DNA of 64,000 bases from Rhizoctonia solani. Lineage: Eukaryota > Basidiomycota > Agaricomycetes > Cantharellales > Ceratobasidiaceae. The DNA lies in contig NC_057380.1 of the NCBI RefSeq assembly GCF_016906535.1, positions 1,240,001 to 1,304,000 on the forward strand, read 5' to 3'. Below are positions 32,695 through 44,478 of this stretch, piece by piece. Below the pieces are notes generated by a model. That model made no database searches. It was not told where the DNA came from and saw nothing but the letters and a program-made list of their open reading frames with translations. Made by a program: the position numbers and the translations under genes. Each line of letters opens with the position of its first letter. The stretch's first letter is position 1.

Positions 32695-34965
32695 CTAAAA
32701 CACTACACGTACCCTTGCTTGCGCTGCCACTTTCCTTGCTCCCTTGTTAGTGGCTTGTGTGGAGGCGGCCCTCAGCGCAGCGGCTTTCCTGCTCTTGGAC
32801 CTCGATTTTGATGCTGCTGAGGGCAGGGGTAGTGCACTGGAGCTAGCAGCGGGTGGCTTAGAGCTAGCAGTTGGTGGTTTGGGTAGTTGAGATTGGGTCA
32901 AACGGGAGATTGGAGAGGCCGCTGGCATGGACTAAGAGAAATTACAACGCAAATTTAGACCACACTGTAGTGCCTACATATGAATATACTCACTGTCTTG
33001 AAGTTTTTGGCAAGGAAGGTTTGAGCTGGCATCTGGGAGGTAGTCTATGCGGCAAGAGGGATGATGAGATGAACATAGCTCCAAATTGAAGTAAAACTTA
33101 CTATGGTTGCCTTTCCTTTCTTTGGCGCCAGTGCATTGGGCATGGTGTTGTCTTCACTTGCCTTGCGCTTCTTACTACCTGCCGGGTTTGTATTCATAGT
33201 TTGAGTGGTGGTAACCGCGGGTGTATTTTTGTGTCAATTGCCAGAGTCTGGCTTGGAATTAGTAACCTTGGGAGCAGGGCTGGGCCTGGTTGAATGCTTA
33301 GATTAATAAAAGTGTCAGACCAGATGAGAAATTGATTTAAATGAGCTTGTGATTGAATGTATCTTGATGGGAGTCCTAGCTCTAGGCTCTTCATGTGCTG
33401 GAGTCTGATCATGGTTGTTGCTAACCTGAGCAGAACCCTGAGCCTTCTTGGTGAGGTTTGGTGGCTTGGGAGTCTGCCTGTAAGTTTCAGCTTTGTCTGA
33501 ATTGCTGGTGTTGAATGAGACCTGGGCATTCTTTGCATGCTGATCAGCCTTCACATTAGAAGGAAGTGGTTTGTCAATAAAGTTGTAATTGAATCAATGT
33601 GAATAGTGACTTACAATATGCCACAATTTGGTTGGCATTGTGGTAGTCCCCTCTTTGTTACCATTGTCATTTCTGAGGCCAAAACAGCCTGAGTTAAACA
33701 GGGTTGGCACTGGTAACAACCAATCCCTAGCAGTATGGAGCATTTCTGCAAGAGGTTGTTCCTTCATTCAGGGGTGTGGACAGATGGGAGGTACTGGAGT
33801 GCAATCAAGTGTATTGGTGTTAGAGAATAGGGGTTGACCCTTGTGTTGATCACTATCAGTATCCTTGCTAAAGCTTCCACCAGTGGAGGCTTGTGGCATG
33901 TCTGGAGCCAGAATGTCACCCACATTGGTCATCTAAATCATTGATTGAGGAGTGAGCAATAAACATATACAGCTGAAATAACCTTACCTCAACATCTTTT
34001 GACTCATCATCTGGCTCTTGCACTTCCTTTCCTTTCCCCTTGTCTGCTTTCTTGTCTCTCTTGCCTTTGTCCTTGTTTTTGTCTTCATCCTTCTCCTCAC
34101 CCTTGGCCTTGCTCTCATGCTTGTTCTTGCCCTTGACTTGGCCTTTGTGTTTGTTGTCCTTGGTGGTCTTTGGCTTTTGGGTGCACCCTAAGGAATAAAT
34201 GCATTAATAAGTTTGAAATGTGTCCATGAACAGCAGGGTACTAACTTTTGCCAGTTACCCAGTTATTATGTTTCTCCCTTGAGGCTTTCAGCATGCCTTG
34301 GAGCATTTGCCTGATTAACCAATCAGGATCTGAAATCTTCTGCTGTATCTTGGGGCGTAATTTGACCATCTTTTCCAAAATAGGTAACATGATTGAATTA
34401 AAATGATTTACTGCACCTATTGTGGTGCTTACCTTGTTAACAGTGTTGGTGACACATTGCAGGATGGGCTGCTTGGTGATACTAAACTGTAAATCAACAC
34501 CTTGCTTGGTTGCAATAGCATTGAGCTTGTCCTGTAGTAAACATGAATCAACAAACATACATACTTGGGGTTACACCAAAGATGAATTGTACCTGATAAA
34601 TATCCCAGCTGTTGTTGTTTAATCCACAAAGCATCTGCAGGTTGAATCCACACAATTTATATGGATTTGGGAAGTTCTGAAATCCTAGGATTGGCACAGT
34701 ATGTGCTAATATAATAGGTCAACAGTGAGCCAAAGACAAGTGAACCTGCAGCAAACTTTGAATCTGACATACCTAGTGGATCTGACAAAGATGCTGCTGC
34801 CTTGGGCCCACCACCAATACCTGTAGGAATTTTGGTATTTAACAAGGAGCAGTACATGTATGGTAGTTGCAACAATGTACTAATAATCATCCTCTTGAGA
34901 GTGGCTTGCTGCTCATGAAGATTCTTGATCTGAGCAGCCTTTTCAGCAGGTAGAGTAGCAGGCAT
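32695..34965 (-). CDS. Unknown lysine-rich multi-exon gene
   Basis: The minus strand reads from ATG 34965-34963 (MPATLPAEKAAQIKNLHEQQ) through exons joined by short introns: about 34770-34683, 34592-34532, 34431-34372, 34246-34188 and 33984-33930. The second exon continues in frame (FQNFPNPYKLCGFNLQML). The middle is an alternating Lys/Asp-Glu segment (34190-33990); near 33160 a SKKRKASE motif resembles a nuclear localisation signal; the C-terminus is Ala/Ser/Arg/Lys rich. At least two TGA codons (about 33773 and 33236) interrupt the frame I followed, so it may be decayed. The basic tail resembles the gene at 12104-15023 in composition only. Function unknown. Confidence 0.5.
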
Positions 34966-36413
34966 GGTGCAGTGAAAAAGAGGTAGCAAGAGGTAGCAAG
35001 AAAGCAAAGTTGACAACAAGTGCAAGTGTGCAAGTTGGTCCAAATGTTTCCCAAAAAGGACTTTTAAGCAAAAGGAAGACCCTGAAGAAGCTGTCTGGTG
35101 TTGCCTCAAACAATACTCTAGTGGCTTGGGAGCAGCAAACTCATCAATAATTTATTTTTGGCTTATATGGATTGAAGCCACACCCTCCAACATTGATTTT
35201 AACAATACTTATATTAACTCAAGACTTAGGCTTTGGTGGCTTTGTGTGTCCATTAAGATATCATTGGTATAAAACAAATATATAAATATGTGTATACATG
35301 AGTATTGTCAGAGACCAGTGGCAATGAGGGATCCAGCATGGACTGTGGAGATGAGAGCTGGGGCACCAAGATGCAAGCAGAACTTGCAGGTAGGTGGCCA
35401 AGCCTGACAATAGTTGGCTTATGCATAAGGGGATTCTTCAAGCTCTGAAAGGTGTGAGGGGATGGTTGGGTTGCAAGTCAAGGCCACATGATGCACTGCA
35501 GTGTTAGACTTGGAAACACAATGACAACTGTTGGCCCTGATTGACAGTTGATGCAACCAACAACCTTAGCTGAGTGTTTGCTCACTCTACCAAGCTGCTA
35601 CCACCATGCCTTCAGCAGAAAGTCTTTGTGAAAATGTCCTTGTTGCAGAAAAATGCATCATCCACAAACTGTCCTAGACATTGTCTGGATGCCAAGGGGG
35701 ATGGCACTTGTGGCTGGGTGTGTACAAGTAGATACTGCTTAAGGTGGTGAAGACTATCCTATGGCACCTAACTACCTAACTACAATGACCAAGGCTGTAA
35801 GGGCAATGGCAAACTATGTAACTTCAGTGAGAAAGCTGGTTAAGGCAGTGGTAACAATGTGACTACTTAGTGGAACCCAGACCTAAGGTCCTGGGTACTA
35901 GAGGTGTAACACAGGTACCTGTGCCCAACCCATGTTGCTTGCTACAGCCCACAGTTTGGCTCTGTCCCATGTGCACAATAGCTCAATCAATAGCCCTTGT
36001 TGAGGGTGCTTGAATAAGCTACTGCGCATGCAAGTTGATTGCATCCCTGTCAAGCAAACTGCAACACAGGTTCCACACAGGTACCTGTGTTACAGCTCTA
36101 CTGTGTACAAAGGGGGATGCAACAAGAGGTAATCAACCTGGGTGTTACCATGGTTGGTTGGCCTCCTTATTTATTCCAAGGGTGAACTAATTACAAATAT
36201 ACTATGTCCACTACCATATCAAATAAGAACCCTGCTCCAACTGCAGCCTTATTCATGCATATGTGTCACCTACATGTCATCAAGGTGGAGGTGGCTATGT
36301 CTACTGACTAAGCAGGGAGGGGGATGTGGCAAGGCACTTAGGATATGACATAAGCACCAAAGTCATGTGATTGAAAAACTTGTCTGTTTGCCTTTGTTTA
36401 AAATTGAGAAAAT
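34966..36413. repeat. Dispersed unclassified repeat
   Basis: No gene is seen. Sequence around 35660-36410 (CCTAGACATTGTCTGG, GGTAATCAACCTGGG, ATTGAAAAACTTGTCTG) recurs in diverged form at 55360-55880 and 55920-56480, so this is a mobile or repeated sequence without recognisable termini. Confidence 0.45.
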
Positions 36414-36952
36414 TGTCATGCCCTAGAGGTGTGACCACATTGCAATCCACTAAGTCAAAGAAAATGTGAATATATGCACCATTCTCCTGAAGGTTTATGG
36501 ATAAATGCACTTTATGTTAGATTAGGCACTGAGTGCTTATTATGTAATACAATCACATGACCTTCAGTCATGTGATCATGCTTTTGTTATCTTTGGTCAT
36601 GTGACCTTATCTTTGTTTTTGTGCTTGTTACTGTATATACTATTCCTCCTTCCTGTTGAATATAAGGAGGGTTCTGAGAGCCTTATGCCTCAGAACTCAA
36701 CCTCTTATCCCCATCCCACACTACTACCCTAAGACATACACTTAAGAGTATTGCCTGAGAGCATACCAGTCCCTGTCAAAGGTTGATTGCCCAGCTATCT
36801 TTATAGCATAGTGCACTCTTACTATATTGATCTTGTCCAACCCCTTATCTGGCAGTTGCCTTGAGCTCTGTTGGATCCTACTAGCCCATACTTAAGTCCT
36901 TCTGGGCTGTTAGCTAGTTAAGTTTACCTTGTGATAGTTGTTAGCTCTGACA
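36414..36952 (+). repeat. Solo LTR4, copy 1
   Basis: Begins TGTCATGCCCTAGAGG and ends GTTAGCTCTGACA, with a 5-bp duplication AAAAT on both sides (36409-36413 and 36953-36957). A TATAAGGAGGG promoter-like box lies near 36660. The sister copy is at 40485-41024. No internal retroelement sequence is attached, so the element has been reduced to one LTR. Confidence 0.9.
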
Positions 36953-37224
36953 AAAATGGGATTAAAACCCCTGGTATTAAGTGTGTCTACAACACAAACC
37001 ATTTGAAGGCATATGGTAAGGTTCCAAGCTATAGGATTGGAAGCATGAAACCCACCAGATGAGCCTGGTGCAGCTGTCACAACCAAAGTTGATGACAAGG
37101 AAGCTTTGGCTGTAGCAATGAATGGTATGTATTTTTACTAAATACAAGGGTCACAGTGTCCTAGACATCCTTAAGGGGCATCAAGGCAGCTGGCACTTGT
37201 GGCCATGTGGGAATACAGGTAAAC
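36953..37224. repeat. Remainder of dispersed repeat
   Basis: Continuation of the repeat interrupted by solo LTR4. No coding frame is recognised. It ends where LTR1-B starts. Confidence 0.4.
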
Positions 37225-38502
37225 TGTTATGGATATGACATTTCTTCAATAATCTGTACTTATTTTATTAATTACCCTAGTAATCTTACAGTAAATAAAA
37301 TGAGATAAAGATGCAAACTAGGGTTTTCAAGGTCCCTCTATCCAATTGCAACCTTTGCAAAACCTATAAACCTCAGGAATACCCTTAATATGCAATATCT
37401 TTTGCATATATGCTGTTTTCTCACTCATTTAAATATATATAAATTCAGCTGAGTAGATAAACAGTAATAAGTAATATTTCTCCTGTTTGTGGTATTTATT
37501 AGTTAAGATTCTATCTTGTGGCTACACACAGAAATATTCAGGGTCCCCCCTGTTGCATAGGCAAGTGCTCCAGCGCTTAATCAGCGCTTAAGCGCCAATG
37601 CACTAAATGCGCCTTTTCTCCATCACCCGGGCATCCCACACTGCTGAATTGCTTGCGCTTGGGTGCGCCTGTTTGTGCGCTCCAGAACGCTGGGTCAAAC
37701 TCCCAAAACGGACAACATTTGGCGGAGTTATGCCCTATTTACTGTAAGTACCCAGTACAGTGGTATCCTACCTTTGGGACTGTTTACTCCAAGGATGAAA
37801 CACTTATCCTTGGGACATCCAAGGACCCACACAGGTAAATACTGCCTTGGGGCAATTATTAGGATCTGTTGCTTGTTTACTATGTACCAAAGTATTGGCT
37901 CTCCTAAGTGTTTCAGTTGCCACATGTATCCCCTGTACCCCCTCTTGGTATCAATCATGTATATATTTGTTTGTGCACCTTCTTGGGGTATAAAAGGACC
38001 CTGTGAAGACGCTTCTAATGCATCCATTTATCCACTCTTATATATTGACATATACACACAAGCCTTTAACAGCTTATCTGTGCATTGACTTTAGTGATTG
38101 ACTCACTGTAAACAGCATAGGAGGTTATTTGGTGCACTAAGACCATAGGCCAGTCCCAACAGACACGGGGTAACCTATTAGTGTACTTATTGCAACCCTG
38201 TGCCCCTTGACTGTCACAGTTGTTGAGTTCAACATTGAGGATAGTGCAACAATACTGTAAGGATTGTTGTGATTGAGTGATAGTGTTTCAATCAACCATA
38301 CTCCTATATTGTAGATAGCTTTATCTACAATATCTCATAAATCCTAGATATATTTTAGGTACACTCCATAAGTCTTAAGTCTTACTTAAGCATATATAAG
38401 TCCTATACTTAGGCAGATCCTATAAATCCTGTACATTAGTCAGGTAACCCCTTTACCTAAGATACTATCCCAGAGACCTTAAGTATACATACCCTTAGTC
38501 AC
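37225..38502 (+). repeat. LTR1 copy B, interrupted at its 3' end
   Basis: Begins TGTTATGGATATGACATTTC as copies C and 58277 do, includes GGTATAAAAGGACC near 37987, and breaks off at CTTAGTCAC where the LTR2 of element 2 is inserted. The expected far-side GTCAC duplication is not found because element 2 has lost its 3' end. Confidence 0.85.
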
Positions 38503-39074
38503 TGTTACACCCTCTTGAAACATACCACCAGAATCTCCCAAATTTTCTCTATTTTTTAGTATTTTTTACGAACTTATATCTTTACCTTTTTGATCACGTG
38601 ATCCTGGTGCTTATAAATGCCAAGATGCCATGCCAAGATGCTGTGCCAAGGGCGCTTAGGAGAAATCCACACTTCTGCGCAGCCTGCAGCATGCTTTTTA
38701 TTTCATACAGACTCTTCTTTTCTCATGCACATTGACCATGTACATATGTTCCTTTTGTCTCTATATATACAGCAGGAAAATCACTTGGAACCCCCAAGTT
38801 GATTTTACCTTGTCTCTTATCCATTAGAGGAGGTACCCAGCCAGCTAAGTAGCTGGCCCCCAGTAGCAGAAGACACTTACCCCTTATTTAACTCACCACA
38901 CCTCCAGGCCAAAGGCCCCATTGCCAACAGTAGATAGTTAGTAGTTGCCTTAAGCAATTTAGCATAGCAGTAGTATAGCCCAGATAAGTTAGATTACATA
39001 AGCTTTGTCTGTAGTAGTACGGCCTCAAGTGCCCACCACTAGCAAGTACCCAACCTTACAGTTGGTGTACAACA
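38503..39074 (+). repeat. 5' LTR2 of element 2
   Basis: Starts TGTTACACCCTC and ends GTTGGTGTACAACA, matching solo LTR2 copies at 47699-48258 (reversed) and 62445-63014. TATATATA at 38762-38769 is followed 33 nt later by AAGTTGATTTTAC (38796-38808), the probable transcript start and self-primer. It is flanked by GTCAC on the left only, so this is the 5' LTR of a longer element. Confidence 0.85.
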
Positions 39075-39076
39075 TT

Positions 39077-39089
39077 GTAAAATTGACTT
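39077..39089 (+). promoter_or_regulatory. Self-primer binding site of element 2
   Basis: GTAAAATTGACTT lies two bases after the LTR. It is complementary to the LTR word AAGTCAATTTTAC of the 62.7-kb LTR2 copy, and pairs with this element's own AAGTTGATTTTAC through two G-U wobbles. No tRNA-type TGG site is present here. The arrangement matches Tf1-like self-priming. Confidence 0.65.
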
Positions 39090-39584
39090 TTGTAGGCTTG
39101 ATTCAACAAGGAGAAGGCTCCCTGTACTAGCACAAGGGAAACACACATGATTGGGGCCACTTTGGGGACAGAATAATCCACAGTCCACCACCCCCATGTA
39201 GTACCAAATTGCTACAAGGCAGACAAGTCCTGATCCCCTGCATACCACAAGTTTTGCTGGAACTCAGCAGATAGCAATCCCAGACAGCTGAACCACCCAC
39301 TTGCTAATAACCTGCTCATATCACAATTGACCAGATCTGCTGATTTGTTGTAGGGGTAGTCCAATGCTAGGTGTACAATGCAGGGACTTAGCGTACACAC
39401 TCTGCAGAAAAACTGCTCATAAGTCCTGTCACAGGCACACTTCCCCCATGCCATCTCCAATATTCCCTCCACACACTCTGGTGTCCCTCACCCCTACTCA
39501 CATCCCTCAAGCCACTCCTCCTATTGCTCAGTTCCAACCCATTCCCAACCACCCTCTTGCAGTGCATCTCCCTCTCCATGAGAC

Positions 39585-41336
39585 TTGCCCAGAATGGAAC
39601 CAGAGCCAACACCTGTTGCTCTCCTCAAGGCTATCCAAGCCTTATCCACCCAAGTTGGGGCCCTGCAGGACCAAGTCAAGTCCCAGGGCAAAGTCATCAC
39701 CCAGCTCATTGCCCTATGCAGGGAGACCAACAACTTTGTCTTGGATAAGGATCAAGGAAAGCCTAGCACAACAGCTGGGCCTTCAACCCCCCCCAGGACA
39801 GCAAGGAGGTCAAACCAAAACTCCAGGAATGGTTAGGCCTGGGCACAAAGCCCCTTTCAAACCCCTCAGAAGACCAGGGTTTGTCTACAACTCCAAGGAA
39901 GAGGAACCCTGGCCAGAAGAACCCTGCAGGCAAATCAAAAAAGAGCCTTGCAGCATGCCTAGGGATTTGAGGGCCCTTACCCCCTTTGACTCAAGCTCCA
40001 ATACAAAACATCCCAAAATGGAGCTACCTGACCCCTTTAAGGGCAACACCAGGGCGCATAAGGCTGTTCAATGGCTTGATTGTATGTTGCTATGGGGGGC
40101 CTTACACTGCAACTAGTTTGACAAGGATGAGCAGATGGTTGTATGGATCCTCTATCACATGGAGGACAAGGCAGCTGATTGGGCTCTCCCGCTCATAGGC
40201 AACATTATCAAGGGAGAAGGGAATGCCCCTACCACTATTCCAGGGCTGACAGTCCACTTCAAGGAGGCATTTGCCAATCCCAATGCCAAACAAGCTGCAG
40301 CATGCAAAATAGCTGCCCTCACCCAGACTGCCTCAATGGCGGAGTATGTCACCAAATTCTGCAACCTAATTGCAGAACTAGATTGGAATGAGGAGGCATA
40401 CATAGCCCAGTTCACACGCAGCCTCCACTGGAAGGTGAAGGAGCTTCTGTCCACAAAGGACAACATCCCAGACAACCTTGAAGCTGTCATGCCCTAGAGG
40501 TGTGACCACCTTAGAATCCACTAAGTCAAAGGAATAGTGAATATATGCGCTATTTTCATGAAGATTTATGGATATATGCATCTTTATGCTATTTAGGTGC
40601 TGAGCACTTATTATGTAATCTAATCACATGACTAAAGGTCATGTGATCACGTCTTTCTTATCTCTGGTCATGTGACCTTATCTTTGTTGTTATGTTTGTA
40701 CATGTAATTACTCTTCCCCTTCTCTGTTGAATATATAAGGAGGGTTCTGAGAGCCTTAAGCCTCAGAACTCAACCTCTTATCCCCTTCCTACATCTACCT
40801 ACCCTAAGACATACACTTTAGAGTATTGCCTGAGAGCATGCCAGTCCCTGTCAAAGGTTCTTAGCCCTGCTGTCTTTACAGCATAGTGCACTTTACTATA
40901 TCAGGTCTTGTCCTACCCCTTTCCTGGCATTGCCCCCAAGCATTGTTAGGCCCTACTAGCTGATAAGTCCTATATTAGGCAATAGCTTGTTAGGATTACC
41001 CTTTGGTAGTTGTTGGCTCTGACAGAAGCCATTTTTGCGGCTTCCATTAAAATTGACAACACCCACTGCAAAAACAAGGAAAATTGTCCCAAAAAGCAGC
41101 CTGCTAAGTCCCCAGCCACCATGGCCACCTCCACTTCCACCACCACTAGCAGGGTTTGCCTATCCAAGGACCCAAATTACATCACCCTGGAGGAACAAGA
41201 CCATTGCTGTGCTGCTGGCCTCTGCATCAAATGCAGTCAGAAGGGGCATGGCATCAAACAATGCCCTAATGGATGGAAGGCTACAATCAAGGAGACAGCC
41301 AAGGTGGCCAAGGATGCTGAGTCAGGAAAAGATTGA
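39585..41336 (+). pseudogene. gag of element 2, split by solo LTR4
   Basis: The gag begins about 39585-39597 (MEPEPTPVALLKAIQALSTQ), shifts frame near 39800, has a TAG at 40114-40116 where a sister copy has CAA (HCHQFDKEEQ near 59010), and runs to 40484. There a 540-bp solo LTR4 interrupts it; it resumes at 41030 and ends with a zinc knuckle, CIKCSQKGHGIKQC, near 41225-41270. The gag stop TGA is at 41334-41336, two codons after GGAAAA. Confidence 0.85.
40485..41024 (+). repeat. Solo LTR4, copy 2, inside gag of element 2
   Basis: Begins TGTCATGCCCTAGAGG, ends GTTGGCTCTGACA, and is flanked by GAAGC on both sides (40480-40484 and 41025-41029). TATATAAGGAGGG near 40730 is a promoter-like box. 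The insertion is younger than element 2. Confidence 0.93.
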
Positions 41337-43812
41337 AGTCAAGGACTGCTGCCAAGCCCCTGACTCAAAAAATGGACAATTTAGATAGTATTGAATTTGT
41401 ATCTCTTGCCTTAGACTTGAATAAAAAACTGTTACTCTTTATCAATCTTTATGTCCAGAATTTCCTGGCAGAACCCTTGAAAACCCTCATAGATTCAGGG
41501 GCCACTTTGAATTTCATCTCTCCATCAATTGTAGAAAAATACAAAATCCCAAAAACCCAACTTGAAAATCCACAAGTTGTGAGAATGCTAGATGGTACTA
41601 TATCCCAGACTGGTTGCATTTGGCATCAGGTTCAACTTGCAGTCTCAGCCAATGGCCATTCACACTCTATCCCCTTTCTAGTTTGTCCTATTGGCAACAC
41701 ACTGGCAATCCTAGGCATGACTTGGCTCACAGCAGAAGCTCCCCTCATTGACTAGCAACAGGGATTAGTCACATTCCCTGAACAAGTTCAGATTGCCTCT
41801 GAGGAAGAAGCAGACTTGGACCCACTGGCTGACCTACCTGCTCAGTACCACAAATTTGCCAAGGTCTTTGGTGAAGAGGAATTTAAGGTCCTCCCCCCAC
41901 ATAGGGAGTACAACATTGCAATTGACCTTATTCCCAACACCAAACTCTCACCTGGACCTATCTATGGCATGACTGATGCAGAATCTAAGGCACTCAAGCA
42001 ACACATTGATGAGGAACTAGCCATGGGCAAAATCCGCCCCAGTACCTCATCTGCAGGCACTCCTGTGATGTTTGTCAAGAAAGCTGATGGATCCCTTAGG
42101 TTGGTTGTTGATTACCAGAAATTGAATGACATCACACACAAAAGCATTTACCCCTTGCCACAACAAGATGACCTCATGGCTAAACTATGTCATGCCAAGA
42201 TGTTTACCAAATTAGACCTAAGGTGGGGATACAACAATGTGCGCATCAAGGAAGGTGATGAGAAGACTGCCTTCAGAACCAAATATGGGCTCTTTGAGTA
42301 CTTGGTAATGCCCTTTGGTCTGACTAATGCACCTGCAGCCTTTCAACATTGTATGAACAATCTGTTCCAGGACCTAATTGACGTGATGGTGGTAATCTAC
42401 TTGGACAACATCTTGATTTTTTTGGAGAAACCAGAGGAGCACCCTACCCACATAAGGGAAGTCCTTTCCAGGCTAATGAAGAATCAGCTATTTTGCAAAC
42501 TCTCCAAGTGCCATTTCCATGTTACAATGGTTGACTACCTTGGTATTGTCATCTCCCCAGCCAGCTTCTCCATGGATCAAAAGAAGATCAAAGCAGTTAC
42601 ATCAAGGCCACAGCTGAAGACAGTCAAACAGGTCCAGGCTTTCCTAGGATTTGTGAATTACCTCTGCCAGTTCATTCCTAATTTCAGTTCAGTGGCTCAA
42701 CCCTTGCATAACCTCACCAAAAAGGATTCCCCTTGGTTATAGGGACCTAAAGAGGAGGAAGCATTCCAAAGTCCCTTGTCACAAGATCACCAGTCTTGAT
42801 CCACTCAAACCTGGAACTACCTTACTACCTAGAAACAGACGTGTCAGGAGTAGCCATGGGAACAATCCTTAGTCAACAAGGGGAGGATAACTGTCTGCAC
42901 CCAATTGCGTACATATCCAAGTTGTTTTCAGGAGCTGAGGCAAGTTACAATACCTACAACAAGGAGTTGCTGGCCATCATCAAAGCCCTGGAGGAATGGC
43001 ACATCTTCTTGGAAGCCATGCATAAGCCAATTCAAGTTTTCACCAACCACAGGAATTTGGAATACTGGATGCAGGCACAGACATTTAATTGGAGGCATGC
43101 CTGTTGGCGCGTATTCTTGAGTGATTTCAATTTTGAAATACACTACTGCCCAGGGAAACAGTTGGGAAAATCAGATGCCCTGTCCAGAAGGTCAGATTAC
43201 ACAGACACACCCCAGGAACCAGAAATCATGCTCCCCTCAGAAGTATTTGCCAACATGTTGGAAGAAGAGCTTGAAATCGTCACAGAAATTTGCTCCAAAT
43301 TAAGGGAGGACCCTTCCCTCAATGCCATCATCAGTTTCCTAACAGAAGATGCAGACAATGCCCCTCCCTCAATTTGGAAAGCTCACAGGAATTACAATTG
43401 GGAGGAAGACCTTCTATGGTACCGTGGAAAATTGGTAGTCCCTGACTCAGAACCCCTCAAAGAACAACTACTGAAGGAATTCCACAACTCACCTCTGGTG
43501 GGACATCCAGGTCAACAGAGAACCCTCAAACTCCTGAGCTGGAATTACTGGTGGCCAGGAATGAAGTCCTCAGCCAAAGAAGTTGGTGTTGCCCCACCTG
43601 CCAGGCCAATCAATGTGCTCATGCTCCCACCATTGCTTTGAAACCCCTGGAAGTTCCCCTGTTCCCCTTCCATACCATCTCATACAACTTCATCACTGGT
43701 TTCCCTAAGTCACAAGGGTACAACGCCGTACTGGTGGTTATAGATTTGTTCTCTAAGCTTGGGCATTTTATCCCAACAACTAAGAAGGTATCTGCAAAAG
43801 GGCTAGCAGAAC
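41330..43812 (+). pseudogene. pol of element 2 (protease, RT, RNase H, partial integrase), truncated
   Basis: The pol lies in the -1 frame from the end of gag. The protease has IDSGATLNFI (about 41490). The reverse transcriptase (41816-42742) has TKLDLRWGYN, FGLTNAPAAFQ and the active site YLDN at 42398-42409. RNase H (from about 42796) has YYLETDVSG but TNHRNLEYW where TDH is usual. The integrase zinc region is broken by a frameshift near 43585 (CPTCQANQ is in the next frame). TAG stops at 41753 and 42739 replace Trp codons. The gene is cut at 43812, just after the first integrase Asp region, by LTR3 of element 3. Confidence 0.9.
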
Positions 43813-44257
43813 TGTCATGAGCCTCACCTGACATAATTATGTGCTGTCACCTCCCTCCCCCCAGGGTATTCATCTGGGGGACTCATCTGTATCCATCTCA
43901 TCTGTTTGCATAGTTCCTATCTTCCCTGTTTATGTTCTTCCCTCTTCCTTGTTCCCTTCTTGCACTTAGCCTGGACTTACTCCGCTCTAAGTGCTTCTAT
44001 CTTGCTTATCTTGCTGCACACCGGCCCGGTTCAATGTGTAGAGCTTCTGAGCCATATGCTCCATCATGCTTCCAAGTTGTGCGGCCCAGACACTGTCCCT
44101 CCTCCTTGTATTTACCCCCTTTCACTTTTGTTATAAAAGAAGACTGTGAATTGGCTTGGAAACCCCAAGAACAATTCACCTTGTCAATTTCCCACTCCCT
44201 CATCTGTGTGAATTGTCCCAATATCTCATAGCAGTCATTCCACTCTTGGTTGTGACA
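43813..44257 (+). repeat. 5' LTR3 of element 3
   Basis: Starts TGTCATGAGCCTCACC, ends CTCTTGGTTGTGACA. TATAAAAG at 44132-44139 is followed 35 nt later by AAGAACAATTCAC (44167-44179), the likely transcript 5' end and self-primer. It differs from the 3' LTR (50966-51420) by several indels. Confidence 0.9.
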
Positions 44258-44259
44258 TT

Positions 44260-44272
44260 GTGAATTGTTCTT
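44260..44272 (+). promoter_or_regulatory. Self-primer binding site of element 3
   Basis: GTGAATTGTTCTT, two bases after the LTR, is the exact reverse complement of AAGAACAATTCAC at 44167-44179 inside the LTR. The same site sits next to the reversed LTR3 of element 4 (53743-53755). Confidence 0.75.
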
Positions 44273-44478
44273 TCCTGGCTGTAGCCAATTTATCAACCTG
44301 GACATCACTCAGGTCCTCATCCCCACCTTTACTTCTTACAGTTCTCTTTTCCCTTGCCATGGGGCGCACTGGGTTATTGCACACCACCAACTAGGCTATC
44401 CTCACATTGATTCAGAAAGACCTGAACTCTTTTACCTCAATACATCCCTCAGATTGCATGTAGTTTGCATCAGACGCT

